Shown: positions 1 through 7,585, numbered from the stretch's first letter. The stretch: DNA of 38,435 bases from JAOUEA01 sp035711865 (GCA_035711865.1 DASTBT010000017.1:1-38435); one strand, 5' to 3'. Notes: generated from the sequence alone by a model not told the origin. Numbers and translations are program-made.

Positions 1-46
1 CGATCAGCCCCCCGACCACGACCGCGGTGAGACCCTTGCGCGTCAC
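1..46 (-). CDS. CbiN-like / PDGLE-domain cobalt transporter component (5' end only)
   Basis: Only the first 15 codons lie in the window; the gene runs off the left edge. Reading from a GTG at 46 gives a basic start followed by a hydrophobic run (V-T-R-K-G-L-T-A-V-V-V-G-G-L-I), as expected for an N-terminal membrane anchor. The GTG overlaps the TGA stop of cbiM by four bases (GTGA), so the two are translationally coupled. In cobalt ECF transporters cbiM is normally followed by cbiN or by a PDGLE-domain protein, then cbiQ and cbiO; the naming rests on that context and on the hydrophobic start, not on a recognised motif. Confidence 0.5.
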   Translation of the reverse strand, partial: MTRKGLTAVVVGGLI

Positions 47-741
47 CTCGTCACGACCCCTCGGCGAACATCGGGGTCGATCGCGAGATCGGGCACGAGG
101 TCTTGGGCTCCGTAGACGAGATCTGGCCGAACCGAGACCACCGCTCCCACCGTCAGCGCCGTGATCAACCCCTCACCGAGGCCGGCCAGGACGTGCACGC
201 TCAGCATCGCCGCCAGGACGGTGCTCACCGGGGCGTTCCCCGTGCCGCCCACCGCGTACAGGACCACGAACGCGAACGCGGCGATCACGACCGACAGCAG
301 CGCCGCCACGAACGACGCGGCCACCACCGATCCGCGGTTGGAGGGCAACAGCTTCCTGAGGCCCATGAAGATCGCGAGTCCGCTCCACCCGGGGATGATC
401 GAGATCAACAGCACGTTCGTACCCAGCGCCGTGAGCCCGCCGTCGGCGAACAGCAACGCCTGCACCACCAGGACGATCGCCACGGCGATCGTGCCGGCCC
501 ACGGGCCCACCATGATGCATGCGAGTGCGCCTCCGAGCAGATGTCCGCTCGTGCCCGCGGCGACCGGGAAGTTCAGCATCTGCACGGCGAAGACGAAGGC
601 GGCCACCAGACCCGCCATCGGAGCCAGCCGATCGGCCAGCGACTCCTTCGCCCGCATCAGGGCGTAACCGATGCCGCCCGCGGAGACGGCCCCGGTCGCC
701 ACCGACACTCCCGCGCTCAGGAACCCATCAGGTACGTGCAC
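43..741 (-). CDS. cbiM: Cobalt ECF transporter substrate-binding membrane protein CbiM
   Basis: CbiM is the membrane protein that binds and passes Co2+ (or Ni2+) in an energy-coupling-factor ABC transporter. The mature start V-H-V-P-D-G-F-L-S matches the family's conserved N-terminus, in which the first residues including His2 take part in metal binding, so I place the start at the GTG at 741. An AGGGGG Shine-Dalgarno sequence lies about six bases upstream. The longer frame to 789 would add 16 Arg-rich residues in front of the essential His and is rejected. The 232-residue protein has about six to seven hydrophobic segments and a conserved H-L-L-G-G-A-L stretch. It is preceded by its own promoter (813-842) and lies just downstream of a B12-dependent mutase, which suits cobalt supply for cobalamin. 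Confidence 0.88.
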   Translation of the reverse strand: MHVPDGFLSAGVSVATGAVSAGGIGYALMRAKESLADRLAPMAGLVAAFVFAVQMLNFPVAAGTSGHLLGGALACIMVGPWAGTIAVAIVLVVQALLFADGGLTALGTNVLLISIIPGWSGLAIFMGLRKLLPSNRGSVVAASFVAALLSVVIAAFAFVVLYAVGGTGNAPVSTVLAAMLSVHVLAGLGEGLITALTVGAVVSVRPDLVYGAQDLVPDLAIDPDVRRGVVTR

Positions 742-777
742 GCATCCCCCTCGACGCCGGACTCTTGGCGACATGAG

Positions 778-799
778 TTGCAGTTGCAAGAAGTTGCGA
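778..799 (-). promoter_or_regulatory. Candidate metal-regulator operator in the cbiM leader
   Basis: The plus strand reads TTGCA-GT-TGCAA at 778-789, a perfect inverted repeat, followed by GAAG and a third TTGCGA half-site to 799. It lies immediately downstream of the predicted transcription start of cbiM, a natural position for a repressor. TTGCAA half-sites resemble those described for the nickel regulator Nur (Fur family) of Streptomyces, but the spacing differs from the published Nur box. Assignment to a particular regulator is inference. Confidence 0.45.
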
Positions 800-812
800 T
801 TCCCTCAGGACC

Positions 813-842
813 TGTATACCCAACGTCGCTCGCGAACGTCAA
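813..842 (-). promoter_or_regulatory. Promoter of cbiM (TTGACG-N18-TATACA)
   Basis: On the minus strand a -35 box TTGACG (842-837) is followed after 18 bases by a -10 box TATACA (818-813). The expected transcription start is near 806, leaving a leader of about 65 bases before the GTG at 741. The -35 box lies right after the stop of the mutase gene (849). The same TTGACG-N18-TATAC pattern is found in front of the ATP synthase operon (14939-14968), which strengthens both calls. Confidence 0.65.
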
Positions 843-848
843 GCCGCG

Positions 849-2486
849 TCAGTACCGGGGGGTCTCCCGGTAGTCGCCGAAGACCGCCGTCAGCGCGCGC
901 ACGATCTCTCCCTCGGTGCACCGCGCCCTCGCACACGCGATCAGGGGCTCGATCAACTCCGCGTCGTCGGTGGACGCGGCGGTCGCCAACCGAGCGAGGG
1001 CCCCCTCGGCCGCGGCCGTATCGCGCCGCGAGCGCGTGCGGGCGACGGCGCCCCGCTGCTGCGCCTCGGCCCGCGGGCCGATCACGAGCGTGTCGACGGT
1101 CTGGGCGTCGGGGTCCACGAAGGCGTTGACCCCGACCTTGACGAGGTCGCCCGACTCGAGCCGCCGTTGTTCCTCGAACGCCGCCTCGGCGATCAGCTGC
1201 TGGAACCACCCGCGCTCGATACCCGCGAGCACCCCCTCGAGCATGGAACCGCTCCCCACGTCGTCGATGTGGGCGAACAGCTCCTCGGCGCGGGCCTCGA
1301 TCTCGTCGGTCGCCCGCTCGACCACGTAGGACCCGCCGAGCGGGTCGGCCACGTCGGCGACGCCGCTCTCGTACGCGATCACCTGCTGCGTGCGCAGCGC
1401 CAGCCGGGCGGCGTGCTCGGTCGGCAGCGCGAGCACCTCGTCGAGCGCGTTCGTGTGGAGCGACTGCGTGCCGCCGAGCACCGCCGTGAGAGCCTCGAGG
1501 GCGGTGCGGACCACGTTGTTCATGGGCTGCTGGGCGGTGTTCGACACCCCCGCGGTCTGGGTGTGGAACCGCAACCGCCTGGCCGCGTCGTCGGCCACGT
1601 CGTACCGCTCGCGGAGCCACCGCTCCCAGATGCGCCTGGCGGCCCGGAACTTCGCGAGCTCCTCCAACAGGTCGATGTGGCTGTTGAAGAAGAACGACAG
1701 GCCCGGCACGAATGCGCTCGGGTCCAGCCCCCGCAGCAGGCCGAGCTCGACGTAGGCGAAGCCGTCGGCCAGCGTGAACGCCAGCTCCTGGGCCGCCGTG
1801 GCCCCCGCTTCCCGGATGTGGTAGCCGCTCACGCTGATCGGATGGAACTTGCGCACGCGCTCGGCGCAGAACGCCATGAGGTCGCCGATCAGGCGCAGGT
1901 GGGGACGGGGCGGGAAGATCCACTCCTTCTGGGCGATGTACTCCTTGAGGATGTCGGTCTGCAGCGTGCCGTCGAGGCGGTCCCAGGCCACACCCTGCCG
2001 TTCCGCCGTCGCGAGGAAGAACGCGAACGCGATCGGAGCCGGCCCCGAGATCGTCATCGAGGTCGTGATGTCGCCGAGCGGGATGCCGTCGAACAACGTC
2101 TCGAAGTCGTCGAGGGAATCGGTCGCGACGCCGCACCTGCCGACCTCCCCTTCGCTCCGCGGGTCGTCGGAGTCCAGCCCCATCAAGGTCGGCATGTCGA
2201 AGGCCACCGAGAGCCCGCCCTGCCCCTGGTCCAACAGGAAGCGGTACCGCGCGTTCGTCTCCGCCGGCGTGCCGAACCCGGCGAACTGTCGCATCGTCCA
2301 CAGACGCCCTCGGTACATCGTCGGATACACGCCGCGCGTGTACGGCGGAGAACCCGGCAGACCGAGCGCGTCGCCGACCTCGGCAGGCACGTCGGCCGGC
2401 CCGACGAGGGCCGGGACGGGTTCGCCCGATAGGGAGGTGTGCGATCGGTCCTGGTCGGGGGGCGGGGCCGCGTTCGGGTCCTGCAC
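849..2486 (-). CDS. B12-dependent acyl-CoA mutase large subunit, isobutyryl-CoA mutase-type pocket
   Basis: This 545-residue protein is the catalytic TIM-barrel subunit of the methylmalonyl-CoA mutase family, which rearranges the carbon skeleton of acyl-CoA with adenosylcobalamin. Family stretches are clear: Y-P-T-M-Y near 54, W-T-M-R-Q, Q-T-A-G-V-S and G-G-T-Q-S-L-H-T-N. It ends without the C-terminal B12-binding domain (no D-x-H-x-x-G), so a separate small subunit is needed and none is in the window. The residues that set substrate choice are Phe68 (Tyr in methylmalonyl-CoA mutase) and Gln186 (Arg in that enzyme), spaced 118 residues apart as in both reference enzymes. This is the IcmA pattern. 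Ala95 replaces the Asp of 2-hydroxyisobutyryl-CoA mutase. The GTG start has a GGAGG five bases upstream. The chaperone gene meaB lies 60 bases upstream. Confidence 0.85.
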   Translation of the reverse strand: MQDPNAAPPPDQDRSHTSLSGEPVPALVGPADVPAEVGDALGLPGSPPYTRGVYPTMYRGRLWTMRQFAGFGTPAETNARYRFLLDQGQGGLSVAFDMPTLMGLDSDDPRSEGEVGRCGVATDSLDDFETLFDGIPLGDITTSMTISGPAPIAFAFFLATAERQGVAWDRLDGTLQTDILKEYIAQKEWIFPPRPHLRLIGDLMAFCAERVRKFHPISVSGYHIREAGATAAQELAFTLADGFAYVELGLLRGLDPSAFVPGLSFFFNSHIDLLEELAKFRAARRIWERWLRERYDVADDAARRLRFHTQTAGVSNTAQQPMNNVVRTALEALTAVLGGTQSLHTNALDEVLALPTEHAARLALRTQQVIAYESGVADVADPLGGSYVVERATDEIEARAEELFAHIDDVGSGSMLEGVLAGIERGWFQQLIAEAAFEEQRRLESGDLVKVGVNAFVDPDAQTVDTLVIGPRAEAQQRGAVARTRSRRDTAAAEGALARLATAASTDDAELIEPLIACARARCTEGEIVRALTAVFGDYRETPRY

Positions 2487-2546
2487 TCGGGCCTCCGTGG
2501 CGGCGCCTCGTGCCGCCGGGCGCCGGAACGACGGGTCGGCGGGCCG

Positions 2547-3482
2547 CTAGCCTGCGGCCCTGCCGACCAGCATAGCGGCGGCCGCGTACGGGTCGACGCG
2601 CCGCTCGACCAGGGCGCTCGCGAGCTCCTCGTCGGCTTCGAGCACCGACGTGACCTGCAGCCGGAAGCGCTCCGCGGCGAGGGCTTCCACCTCCCGCAGC
2701 AGGCGCGCTCGGCGCTTCGCGCCGAGCGCGCCGGTCGCTCCCAGGTGCGTCCGGTGCGACTCGATCGCCTCCCAGACCGCCTCGATGCCCTCGTCCTCGG
2801 TCGCGGCGGTCGTGAGCACGGGGGGGTCCCAGTCGCGGGCGGCCCCGAGGTGGAGCATCTGACGGAGCTCTCGCACGACCTCGTGTGCACCCTCCCGATC
2901 GGCCTTGTTCACCACGAAGACGTCGGCGACCTCGAGGATGCCTGCCTTGGCCATCTGCACGGCGTCGCCCATGCCTGGAGCGAGCACGACGACCGCCGTG
3001 TCGGTCGCCGCCGCCACATCGACCTCGGCCTGGCCGACGCCGACCGTCTCGACCACGATGCGCTCGTAGCCGGCCGCATCGAGGATGCGGACGGCCTCGG
3101 GGGCGGCGAGGGCCATGCCCCCGAGGTGCCCCCGCGTGGCCATCGATCGGATGAACACGTTCGGGTCGGTCGCGTGCTCCTGCATGCGCACCCGATCCCC
3201 GAGCAGGGCGCCGCCCGTGTACGGAGAGGTGGGGTCGACCGCGAGCACGGCGACCCGAAGGGCACGCGCCCGACAGACGCGGACCACCCCGGTGGCCAGC
3301 GTGGACTTGCCGACCCCCGGCGCGCCGGTGAGGCCGATCGTCGCGGCACGGCCGGTGCTGGCGAAGATGCCCTCGGAGAGCTCCTCGAGACCGTCGCCGC
3401 CGTCCTCGACCGCACTGATCGCGCGCGCGACGGCCCGGCGATCTCCCCCCAGCACGCCGGATACAAGCTCGTCGACCCGCAT
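2547..3482 (-). CDS. meaB: MeaB, G-protein chaperone of B12-dependent acyl-CoA mutase
   Basis: MeaB (MMAA/ArgK family) is a GTPase that loads and protects the adenosylcobalamin cofactor of methylmalonyl- or isobutyryl-CoA mutases. With the start at the ATG at 3482 the protein has 311 residues, P-loop G-A-P-G-V-G-K-S-T (53-61), the family switch stretch E-T-V-G-V-G-Q (145-151) and the guanine motif N-K-A-D (192-195). The start M-R-V-D-E-L is where MeaB proteins usually begin; a GTG 11 codons further upstream (3515) would overlap the preceding gene and add nothing recognisable. It sits directly before the mutase large subunit, its expected partner. A TAGGCT sequence eight bases before the ATG could be a -10 box but also contains the stop codon of the upstream gene. 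Confidence 0.92.
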   Translation of the reverse strand: MRVDELVSGVLGGDRRAVARAISAVEDGGDGLEELSEGIFASTGRAATIGLTGAPGVGKSTLATGVVRVCRARALRVAVLAVDPTSPYTGGALLGDRVRMQEHATDPNVFIRSMATRGHLGGMALAAPEAVRILDAAGYERIVVETVGVGQAEVDVAAATDTAVVVLAPGMGDAVQMAKAGILEVADVFVVNKADREGAHEVVRELRQMLHLGAARDWDPPVLTTAATEDEGIEAVWEAIESHRTHLGATGALGAKRRARLLREVEALAAERFRLQVTSVLEADEELASALVERRVDPYAAAAMLVGRAAG

Positions 3483-3493
3483 CGCTCGAGAGC

Positions 3494-3955
3494 CTATCGG
3501 GGGCGGGCCGCCCACGGGACCGAGCGAGTGCTCGCCCGCTCGTGCGCGGACAGCAGCGACGTGAACCTCGCGAGGCGGCGAGGGTGACGCAGGAACCCAT
3601 GGACGCGTATGCGCCGCAACAACAGATCGGCGATCGCGGCTCGGCCGTTGGGATGCAACGGATCGGGGATCCCGGCGCGCAGGGGCGCCGCGGCGAGGGC
3701 GAGCAGCCGGTCGGCGGGGGCGACGATCCGCAGGTGGGCGTCGGGCGCGACACCGTCGGCGACCCGAACGCCGTCGGGCGCGAGCCGAACGGTCACCGCC
3801 ACGGCCGCGTCGGGCACCGACAGCTGCACGATCGACGGGCGCAACAGGGCCTCGCGGGCGGGCTCCCGGGCCAGCTGCTGCTCCAGCAGGCCGGCGATCA
3901 TCTCGGCGAGGCCGCTGGGACGGGGGTTCTCGATCGTCACCCCGATGCCGGTCAC
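3494..3955 (-). CDS. SCP2-like (sterol carrier protein fold) small protein
   Basis: A 153-residue soluble protein with no signal peptide or membrane segment. The middle part alternates hydrophobic strands (V-A-V-T-V-R-L-A ... H-L-R-I-V-A-P-A-D-R-L-L-A-L) and ends in a basic amphipathic region (G-R-A-A-I-A-D-L-L-L-R-R-I-R-V-H-G). This resembles the SCP2 layout, where a beta sheet followed by a 'lipid loss' type helix holds a hydrophobic ligand. The GTG start overlaps the stop of the alcohol dehydrogenase gene by four bases, so it belongs to the same operon; meaB follows after 11 bases. The fold assignment is from pattern only and could be wrong. Confidence 0.5.
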   Translation of the reverse strand: MTGIGVTIENPRPSGLAEMIAGLLEQQLAREPAREALLRPSIVQLSVPDAAVAVTVRLAPDGVRVADGVAPDAHLRIVAPADRLLALAAAPLRAGIPDPLHPNGRAAIADLLLRRIRVHGFLRHPRRLARFTSLLSAHERASTRSVPWAARPR

Positions 3956-4992
3956 GGCTCGATCAACACCTTGGTGGCGATGCGCCGCTCGAATCGTTCG
4001 TACCCGGCCGGGGCGTCCTCGAGCGGGATCCGGTCGCTGACGAGGGGCAGCGGATCGAGCTCACCCGCATCGACCCGCCACATGACCTCGCCCCAATCGC
4101 GGTGCACGGGGCACACGCCGGTGAACCGCACGTCGAGCGCCCGTGCCCACGCGACGCCGAGCTGGAGCTCGACGGACTCGCCCGCGTACACGCCGGCGAC
4201 CACCACGCGACCGCCACGGCGCACTGCGGCGACGGCATCGCGGTAAGCATCGGCCGCGCCGACGGCGTCGATCGTCACGTCGGGACCTCGGTCCTCGGTA
4301 ACCTCCGCGAGCGCGCTCTCGGCGCTCCGGTCCCCAACGAGCAACGGAGTCGCCCCTGCAGCCGCAGCGAGCTCCAGCCGGGACTCCTCTCGATCGAGCA
4401 GGAACACCCGATCGGAGCCGAGCGAGCGGAGCGACGCGGCCACGCACCATCCGAGCGGTCCCGCCCCGAGCACGGCTACCGAGTCGTCGGGGCCGCAGCC
4501 GGCGAGCGAGGCGGCATGGTATCCGGTCGTCAGGACGTCGCCGACGAACACGGCACGATCGTCGTCGACGCCCGCCGGCACCCGCAACAGGTTCATGTCG
4601 GCCCACGGAACCCGCACCCGTTCGGCCTGGGTGCCCGGCAGGTCACCGCCGAACGGGCCGGCGCCGAACACGGCCGCCCGTTCGCAGAGATTCGTCTGCC
4701 CTCGCGAGCAGAACCAGCACTCCGCGCAGGCAACCGCGAACGAGACGACGACCCTGTCTCCCGGCGCGACCGACCCCACGGCCTCGCCCGTCTCCTCCAC
4801 GACCCCCACCGCCTCGTGCCCGAGCACCTCTCCCGGTGCGGTGGGCGTCTTGCCGTGCAGGAAGTGCAGGTCTGAACCGCAGATGGCGGAACGGCTCACG
4901 CGCACGATCGCGTCGGTCGGCTCACGAACGGTCGGATCGGGCACGTCGGCCACCTCGACGCTGCCGGGCCCGGCGAAGACGACCGCGCGCAT
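3952..4992 (-). CDS. Zinc-dependent alcohol dehydrogenase (MDR superfamily)
   Basis: A 346-residue medium-chain dehydrogenase/reductase that should oxidise an alcohol, or reduce the aldehyde, with NAD(P). The catalytic zinc ligands are visible: Cys38 in I-C-G-S-D and His59-Glu60 in L-G-H-E, with Asp152 later. The structural zinc lobe has four cysteines in the canonical spacing (89, 92, 95, 103), and the nucleotide-binding fold carries G-A-G-P-L-G (176-181). I start at the ATG at 4992, which overlaps the stop of the upstream SCP2 gene by one base (TGATG); the open frame continues further upstream but that part is Arg-rich, out-of-frame read-through of the neighbour. Being sandwiched between two SCP2-type proteins and followed by mutase genes suggests a lipid or branched acyl substrate, which is inference. 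Confidence 0.85.
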   Translation of the reverse strand: MRAVVFAGPGSVEVADVPDPTVREPTDAIVRVSRSAICGSDLHFLHGKTPTAPGEVLGHEAVGVVEETGEAVGSVAPGDRVVVSFAVACAECWFCSRGQTNLCERAAVFGAGPFGGDLPGTQAERVRVPWADMNLLRVPAGVDDDRAVFVGDVLTTGYHAASLAGCGPDDSVAVLGAGPLGWCVAASLRSLGSDRVFLLDREESRLELAAAAGATPLLVGDRSAESALAEVTEDRGPDVTIDAVGAADAYRDAVAAVRRGGRVVVAGVYAGESVELQLGVAWARALDVRFTGVCPVHRDWGEVMWRVDAGELDPLPLVSDRIPLEDAPAGYERFERRIATKVLIEP

Positions 4993-5411
4993 CAGGCCTC
5001 GTCGGGGAACGTGGTGGGCACGGTGCCGCAGATCGCCACCAGCTCGTGCGCCGCCTGTACGTACCGGAGGATCTTCGGCAGGTCTCCCCGGACCCGGAGC
5101 TTGCCCTGCATCATCGCCCGCACCGGGTCGAGCTCGCCGCGCACGACATCCTTCCATCGACGGTACGTGGCCGAGATCGAGAACGCGGCTTCGGCACCTG
5201 CCTCCGGCGTGACCAGCCGGGCGGCCCTGCACTCGCCGTGCCACAGATCGAGGTAGCCCCAGACGTCGTCGGGCAGCCCCCGATCCGGGTCGGCCTCGAT
5301 GACGAATGCGATGTCGCCTTCCCAGTCGGAGGCCGCCGCCCGGTAAGCCTCCGAGGCATTGATCTCATCCGCCAGGGCTCGGAACCAGTCCTCACGGGGG
5401 AATTCGTACAT
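4992..5411 (-). CDS. SCP2 sterol-binding domain protein
   Basis: A 139-residue single-domain protein of the SCP2 sterol-transfer family. After the start M-Y-E-F-P-R-E-D-W it shows the family layout: an N-terminal helix, strands (I-A-F-V-I-E-A-D and Y-L-D-L-W-H-G-E-C), then the typical W-K-D-V-V-R-G-E-L-D-P-V-R-A-M-M-Q-G-K-L-R-V-R-G-D tail in which G-K-L-x-x-x-G-D is the hallmark. I choose the ATG at 5411 because an AGGAG lies five bases upstream; a longer frame reaches 5477 but lacks a ribosome site and would run into the neighbouring stop. It is the first gene of the alcohol dehydrogenase-SCP2-meaB-mutase unit. A TATGCT sequence near 5440 is a weak -10 candidate. Confidence 0.82.
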   Translation of the reverse strand: MYEFPREDWFRALADEINASEAYRAAASDWEGDIAFVIEADPDRGLPDDVWGYLDLWHGECRAARLVTPEAGAEAAFSISATYRRWKDVVRGELDPVRAMMQGKLRVRGDLPKILRYVQAAHELVAICGTVPTTFPDEA

Positions 5412-5473
5412 GCGCTCTCCTGCCCACCGGGCCGACAGCATACGGAGCCCGCCGGAGGCGATGCCTGCCACGC

Positions 5474-6301
5474 TCACCGGAGCGCGTCGTAGACGATCAC
5501 GACGACCGCGATCAGGTTGAACGCGGCATGCCCCACGATCGGGGCGAGCAGGGTCTTCCGACGTTCGTACACCACCGCCAGGCCGATCCCGGTCACCACC
5601 ATCGTCACCTGCAACGCCACGGCGTCGGGCCAGGGGCCGGGCACGTAGTGGATCACCCCGAACAGCACCGCCGAGACGATCGCTCCGAGTGCCACACCGT
5701 GACGGTCGCGGACCGAGCGGTAGATCAACCCCCGGAACAGGAACTCTTCGGTGATCGGGGCCACCACGACCGCGAACAGGGCGAAGATCACGAGCTCGAA
5801 CCCGTGGAGATCGCCCGTGACCTGCTCGGGCACCGAGACCTCGCGGTCCGTGACCGCCGTCAGCACCGCGATCATGGCGGCGGCCGCGATCCCGGCGACG
5901 ATGCGCACGACGACCCCGAGGCCCGCGCCGATCGCCACCTCACGGCCGACGCGCGCGCTCGGCACCAACCGCAGGGCGGTGCTCCAGCCGGGGTGCCGGC
6001 TCCGCAACCACAGGAAGAGCGTGCCGATCAGCACCACGTCGACCACGAGCCCCTGCGCCAGCTCGCTGACGCCGCTGGCACCTTCCGCGGTCGTGTCGCC
6101 GAACGCTGCGAAGATCGGCGCGGCGGCCAGCGATCCCAGCAGGAAGCCGAGCAGCGCGATGCCGAGGGTCGGCAGGAACGTCCAGGTGACCTTGGGGCGG
6201 CCGTCGGGCAGGGTAGCGGTCGCCGAACCCGGCACGGCCGAGGCGCCGATCGGGCTGCCGTCGGCACGCAGATCGGGGCGGCGGGGAGGCTCGGGCATCA
6301 T
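5474..6301 (-). CDS. CPBP-family intramembrane glutamic protease
   Basis: This 275-residue membrane protein belongs to the CPBP/CAAX (Abi) family of intramembrane peptidases. It has a 40-residue soluble, Pro-rich N-terminus, then about eight hydrophobic segments. The active-site motifs are complete: E-E-F-L-F-R with Glu185, Glu186 and Arg190, F-G-V-I-H with His218, and H-A-A-F-N with His258 and Asn262. Bacterial relatives process peptides or protect against bacteriocins; the substrate here cannot be told. The start is one of two consecutive ATG codons (6301 or 6298) with an AGAGG about nine bases upstream. It lies 12 bases after murA and may be carried on the same transcript. Confidence 0.85.
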   Translation of the reverse strand: MMPEPPRRPDLRADGSPIGASAVPGSATATLPDGRPKVTWTFLPTLGIALLGFLLGSLAAAPIFAAFGDTTAEGASGVSELAQGLVVDVVLIGTLFLWLRSRHPGWSTALRLVPSARVGREVAIGAGLGVVVRIVAGIAAAAMIAVLTAVTDREVSVPEQVTGDLHGFELVIFALFAVVVAPITEEFLFRGLIYRSVRDRHGVALGAIVSAVLFGVIHYVPGPWPDAVALQVTMVVTGIGLAVVYERRKTLLAPIVGHAAFNLIAVVVIVYDALR

Positions 6302-6313
6302 CGGATCTGGCCT

Positions 6314-7585
6314 CTACGGCAACCGGGTCGCGGGCTCCTCCACGCGCCGCACGTCGACGCCGACCCCGCGCAGCTTCTCGGCGAACCCCTCGTAGCCGCG
6401 ATCGAGATGGTGGAGCTCGGAGATCTCGGTCACGCCGTCGGCCACGAGCGCGGCGATCGCCATCGCGGCCCCGGCCCGGATGTCGAGGGCCCGCACCGGA
6501 GCGGCGGAGAGCCGTTCGACGCCGCGGATCACCGCGTGGTGGCCCTCGGTGCGGATGTCGGCGCCCATGCGCCGGAGTTCGTCGACGTAGAGGAAGCGGC
6601 TCTCGAAGACGTTCTCCGTCGCGATGCTCGTGCCGTCGGCGGTCGCCAGCATCGCCATCAGGATCGGCTGGAAGTCGGTCGCGACCCCCGGGTACGGCAG
6701 GGTCACGAAGTCGATCGCTCGGGCGCGGTCGGCCTGGCTCACGCGCAGGCCCTGCTCGGTCATCACGACCTCGGCACCGGCGTCGGCGAGCTTCTGCAGG
6801 AACAGATCGAGGTGGTCCGGGCGCGCATCCTCGAGCGTGATCTCGCCCCGGGTCGCGACGGCGACCGCAGCCCACGTGCCCGTCTCGATGCGATCGGGGA
6901 TCGTGGCGTGATCGGCTGGGACCAAGTCGTCGACCCCTTCGACCTCGATCGTGTTCGTGCCGGCGCCGTCGATGCGCGCTCCCATCGCCGCGAGGAACGA
7001 CGCGAGGTCTGCGATCTCGGGCTCGCGTGCGGCGTTGTCGATCACGGTGGTGCCCCGCGCGAGCACGGCGGCCATCATGAGGTTCTCGGTCGCGCCGACG
7101 CTCGGGTAGTCGAGCGTGATCGCGGCCCCACGCAGCCCCGTCGTCTCGGCCACCAGGAACCCATGTTCGGATCCCACCTCGGCCCCCATCTTGCGCAACC
7201 CCTGCACGTGCAGGTCGATGGGCCGTGAACCGATCTCGTCGCCTCCCGGCACGGCCACCCGTGCCCGGCCGGCCCGCGCGAGCAGCGATCCCAGCACCGC
7301 GGTCGACGCTCGCATCCGCCGAACCAGGTCGTAGGGCGCCTCGACGGAGGTCAGCTCGGTGGCGTCGATCGTCACCGAGTCGCCGCGCCAGGCGACGCCC
7401 GCTCCGAGGCGATCGAGCACCTCGCTCATCGTCAGGCAGTCCTGGATGCGCGGCACGTTGCGCAGCTGGGTGCGGCCGCGCGCGAGGAGCGCGGCCGCCA
7501 TGAGCTTGAGCGCGGAGTTCTTGGCGCCCGCGACCCGGATCGTGCCGGCGCAGCGTGCGCCCCCGGTGACCAGGAGTCGTTCCAT
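6314..7585 (-). CDS. murA: UDP-N-acetylglucosamine 1-carboxyvinyltransferase MurA (Asp in place of catalytic Cys)
   Basis: MurA transfers enolpyruvate from PEP to UDP-GlcNAc, the first committed step of peptidoglycan synthesis in the cytoplasm. The 423-residue length and stretches such as G-A-K-N-S-A-L-K (Lys22, Asn23), V-R-R-M-R-A-S and the E-N-L-M-M region are normal. The catalytic loop reads P-G-G-D-E-I-G-S-R-P, with Asp116 where most enzymes carry the Cys that fosfomycin alkylates. Asp at this place is known from M. tuberculosis and Chlamydia and makes the enzyme insensitive to fosfomycin. The gene follows the ATP synthase operon by 39 bases, as in mycobacteria. No Shine-Dalgarno sequence precedes the ATG; instead a TAGACT box lies ten bases upstream (7596-7601), which suggests a nearly leaderless mRNA. 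Confidence 0.95.
   Translation of the reverse strand: MERLLVTGGARCAGTIRVAGAKNSALKLMAAALLARGRTQLRNVPRIQDCLTMSEVLDRLGAGVAWRGDSVTIDATELTSVEAPYDLVRRMRASTAVLGSLLARAGRARVAVPGGDEIGSRPIDLHVQGLRKMGAEVGSEHGFLVAETTGLRGAAITLDYPSVGATENLMMAAVLARGTTVIDNAAREPEIADLASFLAAMGARIDGAGTNTIEVEGVDDLVPADHATIPDRIETGTWAAVAVATRGEITLEDARPDHLDLFLQKLADAGAEVVMTEQGLRVSQADRARAIDFVTLPYPGVATDFQPILMAMLATADGTSIATENVFESRFLYVDELRRMGADIRTEGHHAVIRGVERLSAAPVRALDIRAGAAMAIAALVADGVTEISELHHLDRGYEGFAEKLRGVGVDVRRVEEPATRLP

Noticed and set aside
742..848. Possible cobalamin riboswitch before cbiM
   Set aside because: The leader after the promoter is only about 65 bases, lacks a B12-box-like sequence, and cannot hold the fold of about 200 bases.
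849..2486. Naming the mutase as methylmalonyl-CoA mutase
   Set aside because: Phe68 and Gln186 replace the Tyr and Arg needed for methylmalonyl-CoA, so the family name is kept but the substrate claim is dropped.
805..3753. A very long open frame (982 codons) across the mutase and meaB region, and many similar long frames on both strands
   Set aside because: These are shadows caused by high GC at third positions; they are Arg/Pro/Gly-rich without domains, and the mutase and meaB frames explain the region.
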